NCBI GenBank assembly: GCA_016928055.1 | Contig: JAFGLM010000031.1 | Location: 1 to 64,000, forward strand | Source: Gammaproteobacteria bacterium | GTDB lineage: Bacteria; Pseudomonadota; Gammaproteobacteria; HTCC5015 | Reading direction: 5' to 3' | DNA: 64,000 nucleotides | Shown here: one piece after another, positions 9,954 through 20,038 of the stretch | Layout of the letters: the number at the start of each line of letters is the position of its first letter | How positions within the stretch are numbered: the first letter of the stretch is position 1 | Program-made: the position numbers and the translations under genes | The notes under the pieces: generated by a model | Database searches by the model: none | The model's input: only the letters and a program-made list of their open reading frames with translations | Told to the model about the DNA's origin: nothing

Positions 9954-10006
9954 AGCGTGACGGGGTTACCCGCCTCCTCACTGTCAAATTCGCCAGTAAT
10001 CACCAC
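9941..10006 (-). CDS. Possible 21-codon leader ORF upstream of the receiver gene
   Basis: On the minus strand a near-ideal AGGAGG (complement of 10013-10018) stands 6 nt before GTG at 10006-10004. The frame runs for 21 codons (VVITGEFDSEEAGNPVTLWIG, first codon read as Met) and stops at 9941, just inside the receiver gene, whose ATG at 9953 is in another frame and lacks its own good site. This is the arrangement expected of translational coupling. The peptide has no recognisable homology. Confidence 0.4.
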   Translation of the reverse strand: MVITGEFDSEEAGNPVTLWIG

Positions 10007-10158
10007 TTCGCACCTCCTTGTTGGACCCGGTCTGATCCATAGAACGCTCCATAGTGGGATATCGGCCGGACGGACAGGATCTTGATTAATTCTAATCAAA
10101 CGGGTTTTTCGCGAGATGAGGGGGTGATTTTACCCGCATAATGCCGGTGTACTGGCAA

Positions 10159-12012
10159 TTAAACGTAGAATTGTTCTTCGGAATTGTCCTGGTTTTTAAA
10201 CAACTTGCCATTCGAAGAATCATTGCGGCTATTGGCAATCAGGAGTTGGCGCATGGCGTCTGCAGAAACCGGCCGACTGAATAAAAATCCCTGAAACTCC
10301 TCACAATCCAGGGTCCGCATTGCTTCCAGTTGATCTTCGGTTTCAATCCCTTCGGCCACCACCTGCAGGCGCAAACTCTGGGCCAGAGAGGTAATAGCTC
10401 GCACTATGGCTTTGGCGTCACGACTCTTGGTAATGTCGATAACAAAAGTCCGATCAATTTTCAAATAATGAATCGGCAATTTAATCAAATAACTCAACGA
10501 TGAATAACCGGTACCGAAATCGTCAATAGCAATCTTGATACCCATTTGCCGTAAGGAATTAAGTTGCTCGCGCACCTGTTCCATGTCACTGAGAAAAATA
10601 TTCTCAGTGATTTCCAGCTCCAGAGTCGTCTTCGACAAATCCAGTTTGCTATGTTCAATCGCTTTTTCAACCAGATCCCTGAAATCGCCGGCTTTCAACT
10701 GAATGGGTGAGACATTAACTGCGACATGCAGCGAGTGACCGACCTCAGCCTGCCACTCAACAACGGATTTGCAGACTTCATTTAATACCCATTCGCCCGC
10801 CTGACGGATAAGCCCGGTTTCCTCCAACGCATACAGAAATTCTGCCGGCGGCAACAAACCCCGTTCCGGATGCTGCCAGCGTAATAACGCTTCAACACCA
10901 ATTATCTTTCCGGTAATCACATTGATGCGTGGTTGATAATGAACCTTAAACTCACCGTTCTCCAATGCCGCGCGTATCTGAGAATGCAAAATAAATCGTT
11001 CATTGGACTGACGGTTGATATCTTCGGAATAAAAACGATAACTGGCGTCCGGGTCTTTTCTGGCCTGATGCATCGCCACTTCAGCATGACTCAACAATGC
11101 CTGCGGGCTGGAACCATCCTCCGGGAAAAAGGCAATACCAAAATTGGCGTCAAGATAAATCTGTTGTTCACCTATCTGGAAAGGTTGCTGCAATAACCCC
11201 AGCAGACGCGTTATCAGTTCATTGGCTGGCTCGCCAGGCGCGGTATTGCTGATAATTAATGCGAACCGATCACCGTGCATGCGTCCGGCGGAGTCGCCTT
11301 CCCAGATTAAGGCCTCAAGTCTTGCCGCAAAAGCACATAACAAATCGTTGCCGATTTTATGCCCCAGGTTTTCATTGATCAGACTAAAATTTTCGATACC
11401 AATATAAATAACTGTAATAGTCTGAGCGGATCGTATTGCTGATTGAATGGCAACCGCCAGACGATCATGCATTAATTCAATGCTGGGTAATCCGGTTAGC
11501 CGATCAAAATAGATGGCTGCACGCAACTCCTTGGTGGTGTGCTCGACGCGTGCTTCCAGTTTTTTACTCAAACTCCGCAACTGAATATTCGCCTGCCTCA
11601 ACTCTTCATTTAACTGACGATTTTCCTGCGCCGAATTAAATACCAGAAATGCCTCTTCGACAGTCCTTAATAACAATTCATAGCTGCAGGGCTTGGTCAA
11701 AAACCGATACAAGCCGCCTTCATTGACGGCGTCCATGACTGTCACCAGATCGCTCTTTGCCGTTAGCAATATCCGTTTGGCTTCCGGTGCAAATTTGGCG
11801 ATTTCGTGTAACAGCTCAATACCGGACATGGTCGGCATTCGATAATCGGATATCACCACTCCAAGTGAGCCTATATCTCGGAGGCTGGCAACCTGTTCAA
11901 GTGCTTTTTCCGGATGCTCTGCAGCGAGCACATCATAACCGTGACGCTTGAATAAGAACGTCAGGGAAGTCAGAACCGAGGGTTCATCATCTACGATCAA
12001 TAGCGATGGCAT
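10159..12012 (-). CDS. Response regulator with degenerate GGDEF and intact EAL domain
   Basis: The 617-residue protein starts with a canonical receiver (about 1-120): acidic Asp8/Asp9, phosphoacceptor Asp56 in ISDYRMPTMSG, and Lys107 in FLTKPCS. A coiled-coil linker (about 128-165) follows, then a GGDEF domain whose signature is replaced by HGDRF (246-250) and so is unlikely to make cyclic-di-GMP. The EAL domain is intact (EALLRW at 374) with VNVSPIQL, EITEN, DDFGTGYS, KIDRTF, AEGIET and FQGFLF. It is predicted to be a phosphorylation-controlled cyclic-di-GMP phosphodiesterase. No histidine kinase is adjacent. The paralogue at 7622-9517 shares its architecture with a dead receiver. Confidence 0.93.
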   Translation of the reverse strand: MPSLLIVDDEPSVLTSLTFLFKRHGYDVLAAEHPEKALEQVASLRDIGSLGVVISDYRMPTMSGIELLHEIAKFAPEAKRILLTAKSDLVTVMDAVNEGGLYRFLTKPCSYELLLRTVEEAFLVFNSAQENRQLNEELRQANIQLRSLSKKLEARVEHTTKELRAAIYFDRLTGLPSIELMHDRLAVAIQSAIRSAQTITVIYIGIENFSLINENLGHKIGNDLLCAFAARLEALIWEGDSAGRMHGDRFALIISNTAPGEPANELITRLLGLLQQPFQIGEQQIYLDANFGIAFFPEDGSSPQALLSHAEVAMHQARKDPDASYRFYSEDINRQSNERFILHSQIRAALENGEFKVHYQPRINVITGKIIGVEALLRWQHPERGLLPPAEFLYALEETGLIRQAGEWVLNEVCKSVVEWQAEVGHSLHVAVNVSPIQLKAGDFRDLVEKAIEHSKLDLSKTTLELEITENIFLSDMEQVREQLNSLRQMGIKIAIDDFGTGYSSLSYLIKLPIHYLKIDRTFVIDITKSRDAKAIVRAITSLAQSLRLQVVAEGIETEDQLEAMRTLDCEEFQGFLFSRPVSADAMRQLLIANSRNDSSNGKLFKNQDNSEEQFYV

Positions 12013-12048
12013 AACGCAATGTCGTCAGTGTTTGCAGTGTGGAAGTGA

Positions 12049-12076
12049 ATTGTACGCTAATGTTGCTGATAGTGAA
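12049..12076 (-). promoter_or_regulatory. Candidate sigma-70 promoter of the receiver-GGDEF-EAL gene
   Basis: On the minus strand TTCACT (12076-12071), a 16-nt spacer, and TACAAT (12054-12049) stand about 40 nt before the ATG at 12012. The -10 matches five of six consensus positions and the -35 four of six. Confidence 0.4.
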
Positions 12077-12120
12077 CATAAAAACTGCTTCATAAACTGT
12101 GACGTGGTTTGAAAAGACAC

Positions 12121-13224
12121 TTATAAATTTCGCATAGATTGTTCAAGTGCCGTTAAAAAGCATTTATTTTCCTCGCTTGTCCCGACCGTAACCCGCATAC
12201 AGTCTTTCAGTAGTGGATGTGATCTATCCATGTTTTTAATTAATACTCCCAAGTATATCAAATTTTCAAATAGTCTTGCTGACGAACCATCCGGCACTCG
12301 GAACAATATAAAGTTTGCCTGACTGTCAAAAACCTGCAAGACCGGCAATTTTTTCAGTTCCTTCAACATCCACGAGCGTTGCTGTCGAATTTGCGCAGAT
12401 TGCTGCAAAAACACATCGTAGTGATGACAGGCAAATCGCGCTGACAATTGAGTTAACACATTTATGTTATAGGGTAAACGAAGCTTTTCAAAATGCTGTA
12501 ACCAATTCAGGGGACCGGCCAACACTCCAAGGCGAATACCAGCCAGACCCAGCTTGGAAAATGTTCTCAACAACAAAACGTGATCATATTCAACCAATGC
12601 ATGAGTCGCGCTGGTCTCGGCAAAGGGATGATAGGCCTCATCAATCACCACCAGGCCCGGCGCATTTTCTATAAGCTCCTGACAATGGTTCCACAAAAAC
12701 AAATTGCCGGTCGGATTGTTGGGATAAGCCAGATACAAAATTTCCGGTTGGTGTTTTTGTAGTGCCTTTAACATCGCCGGCATATCCAGCGCGAAATTGC
12801 CCGACTGCAGCGGCACTCCAAGATAATCCATACCTGTTACAACTGCGGTATGCCGGTACATAACAAAGCTTGGTTCAGGCGCCATCACAATCGGTCTTGC
12901 GGATTTTCGTGCCGGCGCATCCAGCACAGCCAGACTTAACAATTGAATTAATTCGTCGGAACCATTGCCCAGCATCAGCTCGCATTGCTGTGGCAACTGC
13001 AAAACGCCTTTTATGGTTTGCTTTAACTCGTCAGCGGCGGCATCAGGATAACGATTCAGTTTTGCAGTTCGCAACACCTCCAACCATTCCTGCTGTAACG
13101 GCGCAGACAAAGAATAGGGATTTTCCATGGCATCCAGTTTGATTAAACCCTCACTGGCCGGCACATGATAGGCCGAAAGTTCCTGTAAGCCGGGACGCAA
13201 CAGCTTGTTAATACGTGAAGTCAC
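12121..13224 (-). CDS. hisC: Histidinol-phosphate aminotransferase
   Basis: Pyridoxal-phosphate enzyme that transfers an amino group from glutamate to imidazole-acetol phosphate in histidine synthesis. It shows the aminotransferase class I/II landmarks: YPNNPTGN, DEAYHPFA, and the PLP lysine in TFSKLGLAGIRLG. The open frame extends to 13509, but that would overlap hisD by about 270 nt. The most likely start is GTG at 13224-13222, giving 367 residues, the normal length, and a 16-nt gap after hisD; no ATG is available there. It is the last gene of the hisG-aroG-hisD-hisC series and no clear terminator follows. Confidence 0.93.
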   Translation of the reverse strand: MTSRINKLLRPGLQELSAYHVPASEGLIKLDAMENPYSLSAPLQQEWLEVLRTAKLNRYPDAAADELKQTIKGVLQLPQQCELMLGNGSDELIQLLSLAVLDAPARKSARPIVMAPEPSFVMYRHTAVVTGMDYLGVPLQSGNFALDMPAMLKALQKHQPEILYLAYPNNPTGNLFLWNHCQELIENAPGLVVIDEAYHPFAETSATHALVEYDHVLLLRTFSKLGLAGIRLGVLAGPLNWLQHFEKLRLPYNINVLTQLSARFACHHYDVFLQQSAQIRQQRSWMLKELKKLPVLQVFDSQANFILFRVPDGSSARLFENLIYLGVLIKNMDRSHPLLKDCMRVTVGTSEENKCFLTALEQSMRNL

Positions 13225-13240
13225 AATGCAGGGAAAGTGA

Positions 13241-14551
13241 TCAGGAAGATTTTTCGGGCAGGCGATATTCTGCCGAGCATGCGTGCGCATCCAGCCCTTC
13301 GCCACGCGCCAGCACTGATGCGGTACCGGCCAAAGCGGCCGCACCTTCCGCGCTGCACTCGATAATGCTGCTACGTTTCTGAAAATCATAAACACCCAGC
13401 GGCGAAGAATATCGCGCCGTGCCGGAAGTGGGCAGTACATGATTGGGGCCGGCGACATAATCCCCCAGTGCTTCTGCCGCATAACGACCAACAAAAATTG
13501 CCCCGGCATTTTTTATTTTTTCAACGCTGGCAGCGGCACCCTCGAAAGACAATTCCAGATGTTCAGGCGCAATGCGATTGACAATTTGCAACGCCTCTTC
13601 AAGATTCGCTACCTTGATCAGGGCACCGCGTTGTTTTAACGATTGGGTAATAATTTCGCGACGATTCATTTTGGGCAGCAGCCGCACAATGCTTTTTTTA
13701 ACCAGATCGAGAAAATCATTATTCGGGCTGATTAAAATGGACTGCGCCAGCTCGTCGTGTTCGGCCTGCGAAAACAAATCCATCGCCACCCAGTCCGGAT
13801 CAGAACGACCGTCACTCACCACCACGATTTCTGAAGGGCCGGCAATCATATCGATACCAACAGCGCCAAAAACCTGCTGTTTGGCGGTCGCAACATAAAT
13901 ATTGCCGGGACCGACTATCTTATCGACTTTGGGCACGGTCTGCGTACCGTAGGCCAGCGCTGCGACAGCCTGTGCACCACCGATCGTCACGACTTTATCG
14001 ACTCCAACCAGCGCAGCCGCCGCTAATACCAGTAAATTGATTTCTCCCTTTGGTGCAGGGACCACCATAATCAATTCTTTAACACCGGCAACTTTGGCCG
14101 GGATAGCATTCATTAACACTGATGAAGGATAAGCCGCTTTACCACCCGGCACATAGAGTCCGACTCGCTCGAGTGGGGTAATGTGCTGACCGAGTCGATT
14201 ACCGAATTCATCGACATACGACCAGCTCTGTAATTTTTGTTGTTCCGCGTAGCGTCGTATACGCTCGGCCGCTATCTCCAGTGCTTCGCGTTCACTTTCA
14301 CGCAAACCATTGAGTGCCGATTGCAACCTGGAGGAAGGCAGAACCAGTTCAGCAGCCGACTTGATATCAAGACCATCAAACCGTTGTGTGTATTCAAGGA
14401 CAGCTTTATCACCACGCTTGCGTACATCCGCCAGTATATCCGCCACAGTCTTCTGCACAGCGCTATCAGCTTCGGTGTCACACGCCAACAACGTATCTAA
14501 CTGCTGCCCAAAATCAGCATCCCGACTATTTAATGTTCGCAACTTTGACAT
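13241..14551 (-). CDS. hisD: Histidinol dehydrogenase
   Basis: Zinc- and NAD-dependent enzyme that oxidises histidinol to histidine in two steps. At 436 residues it has the family length. Visible motifs include [26 protein letters not shown] and [11 protein letters not shown], and the zinc-ligand region around [11 protein letters not shown]. The ATG at 14551 follows GAGA with acceptable spacing. It sits between aroG and hisC on the same strand, with 60 nt to aroG and 16 nt to hisC, consistent with one transcript. Confidence 0.97.
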   Translation of the reverse strand: MSKLRTLNSRDADFGQQLDTLLACDTEADSAVQKTVADILADVRKRGDKAVLEYTQRFDGLDIKSAAELVLPSSRLQSALNGLRESEREALEIAAERIRRYAEQQKLQSWSYVDEFGNRLGQHITPLERVGLYVPGGKAAYPSSVLMNAIPAKVAGVKELIMVVPAPKGEINLLVLAAAALVGVDKVVTIGGAQAVAALAYGTQTVPKVDKIVGPGNIYVATAKQQVFGAVGIDMIAGPSEIVVVSDGRSDPDWVAMDLFSQAEHDELAQSILISPNNDFLDLVKKSIVRLLPKMNRREIITQSLKQRGALIKVANLEEALQIVNRIAPEHLELSFEGAAASVEKIKNAGAIFVGRYAAEALGDYVAGPNHVLPTSGTARYSSPLGVYDFQKRSSIIECSAEGAAALAGTASVLARGEGLDAHACSAEYRLPEKSS

Positions 14552-14611
14552 AACGCTATCTCAATTATTTCGGTATCTTTACTCAACGATAATTCTTTAT
14601 TAGCAGCCAGT

Positions 14612-15673
14612 CTATTCAACGTATTTACGGCGCTTCTGTACCGCATTAGCGAGATGCTCCAGTAACTCTTCGCTATCTTCCCAACCCAGACAGGCATCCG
14701 TAATACTCTGGCCATAGGTTAACGGCTGACCCGGAATGACTTTCTGCAGTCCGGCAACCAGGTGACTTTCTATCATCAAACCAAAAATACGGTTCTCACC
14801 GTGTTTGATCTGACGCGCAATATCATGTCCAACATCGATCTGCCGCTCATATATTTTGCGACTGTTGGCGTGACTGGTATCAATCATAATGCGCACAGGC
14901 AATGCAGCTTTTTCAAGCATAGCCGAGGCGTCATCTACACTGGCTGCATCGTAATTAGGATGCTTACCACCGCGCAATATCAAATGACAATCTTCATTAC
15001 CACGGGTTCGTACAATCGCAGACTGACCCTGCTCCGTAACACCGATAAATGCGTGCGGCTTACTTGCAGCACCAATTGCGTCAACCGCTATTTGGACGGT
15101 GCCGTCGGTACCATTCTTAAACCCGATCGGACACGATAAACCCGAGGCCAGTTCACGGTGCCCCTGACTCTCCGTGGTGCGCGCACCTATCGCTCCCCAG
15201 CTAACCAGATCTGAAAAATATTGCGGTGTAATCAGATCCAGAAACTCCGTTCCCGCCGGCATACCTTGTTCCGCCAAATCCAATAACAACTCGCGTGCAA
15301 CACGTAAGCCACGGTTGATATTAAAACTGTTATTCAAATCAGGATCATTAATCAATCCTTTCCAGCCAACTGTGGTACGTGGCTTCTCAAAATAAACCCG
15401 CATCACAATTAACAAATCTTCCTGTAAACGCGTTCGCACCTTCGCCAATCTATCAGCGTACTCATGTGCTGCCTTAGTATCGTGTATGGAACATGGTCCG
15501 ATAACCACCAACAATCGATCGTCTTTGCCAAGTAACTGGTTATGGATGTCCTTGCGCGCCTGGTATATCGTTTCAGCAGCAATGTCACTGATCGGATATT
15601 CGGCATGTATCTCTGCAGGCGTTGAAACCTGTTTAATATTTTCAATTCGTAAATTTTCTGTTTTGTATTTCAT
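14612..15673 (-). CDS. aroG: 3-deoxy-7-phosphoheptulonate (DAHP) synthase, AroG/F/H type
   Basis: Condenses phosphoenolpyruvate and erythrose 4-phosphate, the first committed step of the shikimate pathway. The class I alpha family is recognised by VVIGPCSIHD, EKPRTTVGWKGLINDP, GARTTESQ, GFKNGTDG, ILRGGK and IDTSHANS. From ATG 15673 the protein has 353 residues and its N-terminus (MKYKTENLRIENIK) lines up with E. coli AroG; an in-frame TTG at 15685 would add four residues. Which amino acid inhibits it cannot be decided by eye. Its place between hisG and hisD is unusual, with only 15 nt after the hisG stop. Confidence 0.95.
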   Translation of the reverse strand: MKYKTENLRIENIKQVSTPAEIHAEYPISDIAAETIYQARKDIHNQLLGKDDRLLVVIGPCSIHDTKAAHEYADRLAKVRTRLQEDLLIVMRVYFEKPRTTVGWKGLINDPDLNNSFNINRGLRVARELLLDLAEQGMPAGTEFLDLITPQYFSDLVSWGAIGARTTESQGHRELASGLSCPIGFKNGTDGTVQIAVDAIGAASKPHAFIGVTEQGQSAIVRTRGNEDCHLILRGGKHPNYDAASVDDASAMLEKAALPVRIMIDTSHANSRKIYERQIDVGHDIARQIKHGENRIFGLMIESHLVAGLQKVIPGQPLTYGQSITDACLGWEDSEELLEHLANAVQKRRKYVE

Positions 15674-15688
15674 TTCAACATCCAACTG

Positions 15689-16321
15689 CTAATTCCTGTT
15701 AACCGCTCCAGCCAGTCGATCAATTAATTGTTGTATCTGGGCATGCTTCATTTTCATCGCTGCTTTATTCACTATCAAACGAGAGGTAATATCAGCAATC
15801 AATTCCTGTGGTTCCAGACCGTTCGCTTTAAGCGTATTGCCGGTATCGACCAGATCCACAATCAGATCAGATAAACCTACCAGTGGCGCCAGCTCCATCG
15901 AACCATAGAGCTTGATTATTTCAGCCTTGATACCACGTGCCGTAAAATAATCACGGGTAATATTGGCATACTTACTGGCAACGGTGAGGCGCTTGTTACG
16001 TCGCCTGTCACCTTTTTTGCCGGCAACCATCAAGCGACACGGCGCTAATTTCAAATCCAGCACCTCATATAACCCTTCGCCACCATGTTCCATGAGCACA
16101 TCTTTTCCGGCCACACCCATATCAGCGGCACCGTATTGCACATAAGTCGGCACGTCAGTCGCGCGGATAATCACCACTTTGACCAGGGCGTCCCTGGTTT
16201 CCAGAATCAATTTGCGACTGCTATCCGGATCGTCGCACAATTCAATGCCTGCCCCCGTCAGCAACGGCATGGTTTCGGTTAATATTCGCCCCTTCGATAA
16301 AGCAATTGTCAGTGTATTCAT
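15689..16321 (-). CDS. hisG: ATP phosphoribosyltransferase, short form
   Basis: Catalyses the first step of histidine synthesis, joining ATP and PRPP. With 210 residues it is the short form (HisGS), which lacks the C-terminal ACT-like regulatory domain of the ~300-residue form and in known cases works with HisZ as a regulatory partner. Motifs seen are LSKGRI near the N-terminus, [13 protein letters not shown], and the PRPP loop region [13 protein letters not shown]. No hisZ is in the window. It lies 56 nt after murA and starts the hisG-aroG-hisD-hisC run. Confidence 0.95.
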   Translation of the reverse strand: MNTLTIALSKGRILTETMPLLTGAGIELCDDPDSSRKLILETRDALVKVVIIRATDVPTYVQYGAADMGVAGKDVLMEHGGEGLYEVLDLKLAPCRLMVAGKKGDRRRNKRLTVASKYANITRDYFTARGIKAEIIKLYGSMELAPLVGLSDLIVDLVDTGNTLKANGLEPQELIADITSRLIVNKAAMKMKHAQIQQLIDRLAGAVNRN

Positions 16322-16377
16322 GATTTTTTAAAAACTATTCAGCATTTCCGGCGCCTGTTACCCAAAGCCGAATAAAA

Positions 16378-17675
<1,298 letters not shown>

Positions 17676-17744
17676 AAATGCGTGTGTTGTGTTACTCGGG
17701 TGGAAATAACACCTACCGGGAGTAAATCCCTTTTAAGGAGCGCT

Positions 17745-18071
17745 CTACGGAGCAACAGGCAGCACGCGATCAAGATCACTGACGCGCGCGATCGCCATCA
17801 AATCATCCGGTAGATTACAGAACCGGATCGTGCGGTTTTGCTGACTCATCCGTTTCATCCATTCCAGCATTAAGCCCAGTGCGGCGCTGTTACCGCGCTG
17901 AATTCCTGCCAGGTCGATAACCAGGTCTGCCTGATCTTCGCTGAACAACAAACTTGATTCAGCCAACAGCAACGGCACGCTGTCAAAATTGAGTTCGCCT
18001 GATAACCGGTACTGCCCGTTTCCCTGACGAACAATGCCGGCGGTAACGTTATTCTTCTTTGTCTTTGCCAT
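17745..18071 (-). CDS. mlaB: MlaB, STAS-domain subunit of the Mla phospholipid transporter
   Basis: A 108-residue STAS protein that in E. coli binds MlaF and stabilises the inner-membrane MlaFEDB complex. The sequence has the STAS pattern LVIDLAGI..GNSAALGLMLEW, including the serine at the conserved helix start. It overlaps the end of mlaC by 23 nt, which supports coupled translation and the assignment. Cytosolic; no signal peptide. Confidence 0.88.
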   Translation of the reverse strand: MAKTKKNNVTAGIVRQGNGQYRLSGELNFDSVPLLLAESSLLFSEDQADLVIDLAGIQRGNSAALGLMLEWMKRMSQQNRTIRFCNLPDDLMAIARVSDLDRVLPVAP

Positions 18072-18702
18072 TATTCGTTTGCTCAGCGCCGCTATTTCGT
18101 TCCTGCAGAGATGAAATCAAATGATCGATTCCATGCTGTGATATTTCGCGCGAAAAACTGCTGCGATAGTTGGTAACCAGACTTACCCCTTCGATGCCGA
18201 TATCATAAACTTTCCAACCATCCTCCGGTTTGAAACGCAAACTGTAATCGATCGGTATACTGGGGCCATTGCTACGAACAACTTCTGAATGAACAACCGC
18301 TTTTTTATCCGGTTGGTCGGATTCGCGAAAGGGTAAAAATTTCACTTCTTCATTGCGATATTTCGTCAACGATGTTTCGTAAGTTCGCACCAATAGATCA
18401 CGGAACTGTTCGACAAAGCGTTGCTGCTGATCCTTATTGGCCTGGCGCCAGTATTTTGCCAACGCCAACTTGGACATGGCAACGAAATCCAGGTGCGGCA
18501 ATATCAATTCGATCACCTTGTCACTCACCTTATCGGACCGCGCCGCATCATTGTCGTTAATTTCCCGCAACGCAGACAAGACATCGCTGGTTACTGTCTG
18601 AACCAGTTCCTGCGGTGCCCTGTATTGTTCGGCCAATGCGATATTTATGGATAGCAAGCCAATTAATATCGCAATTACACATTGCCCAAATCTGTTTTTC
18701 AT
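18049..18702 (-). CDS. mlaC: MlaC, periplasmic phospholipid carrier
   Basis: Soluble periplasmic protein that shuttles phospholipids between the outer-membrane MlaA complex and the inner-membrane MlaFEDB complex. From ATG 18702 it has 217 residues with a signal peptide (basic start, hydrophobic core VIAILIGLLSINIALA, cleavage before EQYRAP). The middle matches Tol-tolerance/Ttg2D proteins (FRDLLVRTYETSLTKY). The upstream TTG at 18714 is less likely. The gap to mlaD is 83 nt. Confidence 0.93.
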   Translation of the reverse strand: MKNRFGQCVIAILIGLLSINIALAEQYRAPQELVQTVTSDVLSALREINDNDAARSDKVSDKVIELILPHLDFVAMSKLALAKYWRQANKDQQQRFVEQFRDLLVRTYETSLTKYRNEEVKFLPFRESDQPDKKAVVHSEVVRSNGPSIPIDYSLRFKPEDGWKVYDIGIEGVSLVTNYRSSFSREISQHGIDHLISSLQERNSGAEQTNNGKDKEE

Positions 18703-18785
18703 TTTCAGTTCCAAATAGTCTGATATAGGTTCTTAGTCCGTCGCCGCTGGAGGCGGTTCCTGATTTTTACAAAAAGGTAAATATG

Positions 18786-19247
18786 TCACTCGCCGGATGC
18801 TTTACTGTAAAGAAACTGCCCAATCAGCCTCTCAAGCACCATAGCCGATTCGGTTAATTGCAGAATATCGCCGTCTTGCAGGTATTCCTCTTCGGCACCC
18901 GGCTGCAAACCGATATATTGCTCGCCCAACAAGCCTGCGGTCAGAATACTTGCCGAAGTGTCAGTTGGAAACTGATTAAAAGCATCGTCAATCTGCATAA
19001 TCACCTTAGCCTGATAGATTTGATTGTCGTATTCGATAGCAGCCACCCTGCCCACGGTTACACCCCCTGCCTTGACAGGTGAGCGTACCTGTAAACCACC
19101 CACATTTTCGAATGATGCATTAACATAATATCCGCCATCGCCACTGAAACTGGCCAGGTTACTAACTTTCATCGACAGTGTGAAAAACGCTGCGATACCG
19201 GCAGCCATAAACAAACCAACCATTATTTCCATCATGCGAGTTGACAT
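18786..19247 (-). CDS. mlaD: MlaD, MCE-domain substrate-binding subunit
   Basis: The 153-residue protein has one N-terminal transmembrane helix (about 7-27) followed by a single MCE domain, seen in FENVGGLQVRSPVKAGGVTVGRV and the later LLGEQYIGLQPG. MlaD forms a hexameric ring in the periplasm on top of MlaE. The gene is 2 nt from mlaE and follows the conserved mlaFEDCB order. Confidence 0.95.
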   Translation of the reverse strand: MSTRMMEIMVGLFMAAGIAAFFTLSMKVSNLASFSGDGGYYVNASFENVGGLQVRSPVKAGGVTVGRVAAIEYDNQIYQAKVIMQIDDAFNQFPTDTSASILTAGLLGEQYIGLQPGAEEEYLQDGDILQLTESAMVLERLIGQFLYSKASGE

Positions 19248-19249
19248 GA

Positions 19250-20032
19250 TTACTCTCCGTTCAGCATCAAAGCAGTCAATATAAAATTTAAACCCAACAC
19301 AACCAACGATGCATTAACAACACTTCGTGTTGTGGCGCGACTCACGCCCTCAGACGTCGGTATACAGTCATTACCTTCAAATACCGCTATCCAAGTTGCA
19401 ACAAAACCAAATGCGATACTTTTTATCACCCCGGTATATACATCATCCCATAAATCAACTGAGTTCTGCATTTGCGACCAGTAAGCTCCGGCATCAACAC
19501 CCAGCAATCCCACTCCGACAAAGTAACCACCGGCGACACCTACTGTGCTGAAAATGGCTGCCAATAACGGCATGGCAATAAATCCGGCCAATAATCTTGG
19601 CGCGATAACCCGTTTAAATGGATCAACCGCCATCATTTCCATACCGGAAAGCTGCTCGGTTGCTTTCATTAATCCTATTTCCGCAGTCAACGCTGAACCG
19701 GCACGACCCGCAAATAACAGAGCCGTGACAACCGGCCCCAATTCCCGCACCAACGATAAACCCACCATCACACCAAGCGACGATTCAGAATTAAAACGAA
19801 CCAGAATGTTATATCCCTGCAAGCCAAGAACCATACCGACAAATAAACCAGCGACCACAATAATTAAAATTGTTAATACACCTACCGAATATAACTGTTG
19901 GATTAATAATCTTGGTCGAACAATAACGGCGGGGATGCCTATAATCGAACGCAATAAAAACAGTACAGAACGTCCCAGCCGCTGCAGAAAACTCATACCA
20001 ATACGACCAAGACGTGCAACGATATCTAACAT
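19250..20032 (-). CDS. mlaE: MlaE, permease subunit of the Mla ABC transporter
   Basis: A 260-residue integral membrane protein of the MlaE permease family. The family signature is visible in VRELGPVVTALLFAGRAGSALTAEIG split over residues ~93-118, with several hydrophobic helices before and after. It lies between mlaF (6 nt) and mlaD (2 nt), so translation is probably coupled. It forms the dimeric channel of MlaFEDB. Confidence 0.96.
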   Translation of the reverse strand: MLDIVARLGRIGMSFLQRLGRSVLFLLRSIIGIPAVIVRPRLLIQQLYSVGVLTILIIVVAGLFVGMVLGLQGYNILVRFNSESSLGVMVGLSLVRELGPVVTALLFAGRAGSALTAEIGLMKATEQLSGMEMMAVDPFKRVIAPRLLAGFIAMPLLAAIFSTVGVAGGYFVGVGLLGVDAGAYWSQMQNSVDLWDDVYTGVIKSIAFGFVATWIAVFEGNDCIPTSEGVSRATTRSVVNASLVVLGLNFILTALMLNGE

Positions 20033-20038
20033 TGTTAT

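Noticed and set aside
13225..13509. N-terminal extension of hisC
   Set aside because: The frame is open, but it overlaps hisD in another frame and adds about 95 residues not found in HisC; GTG 13224 gives the normal length.
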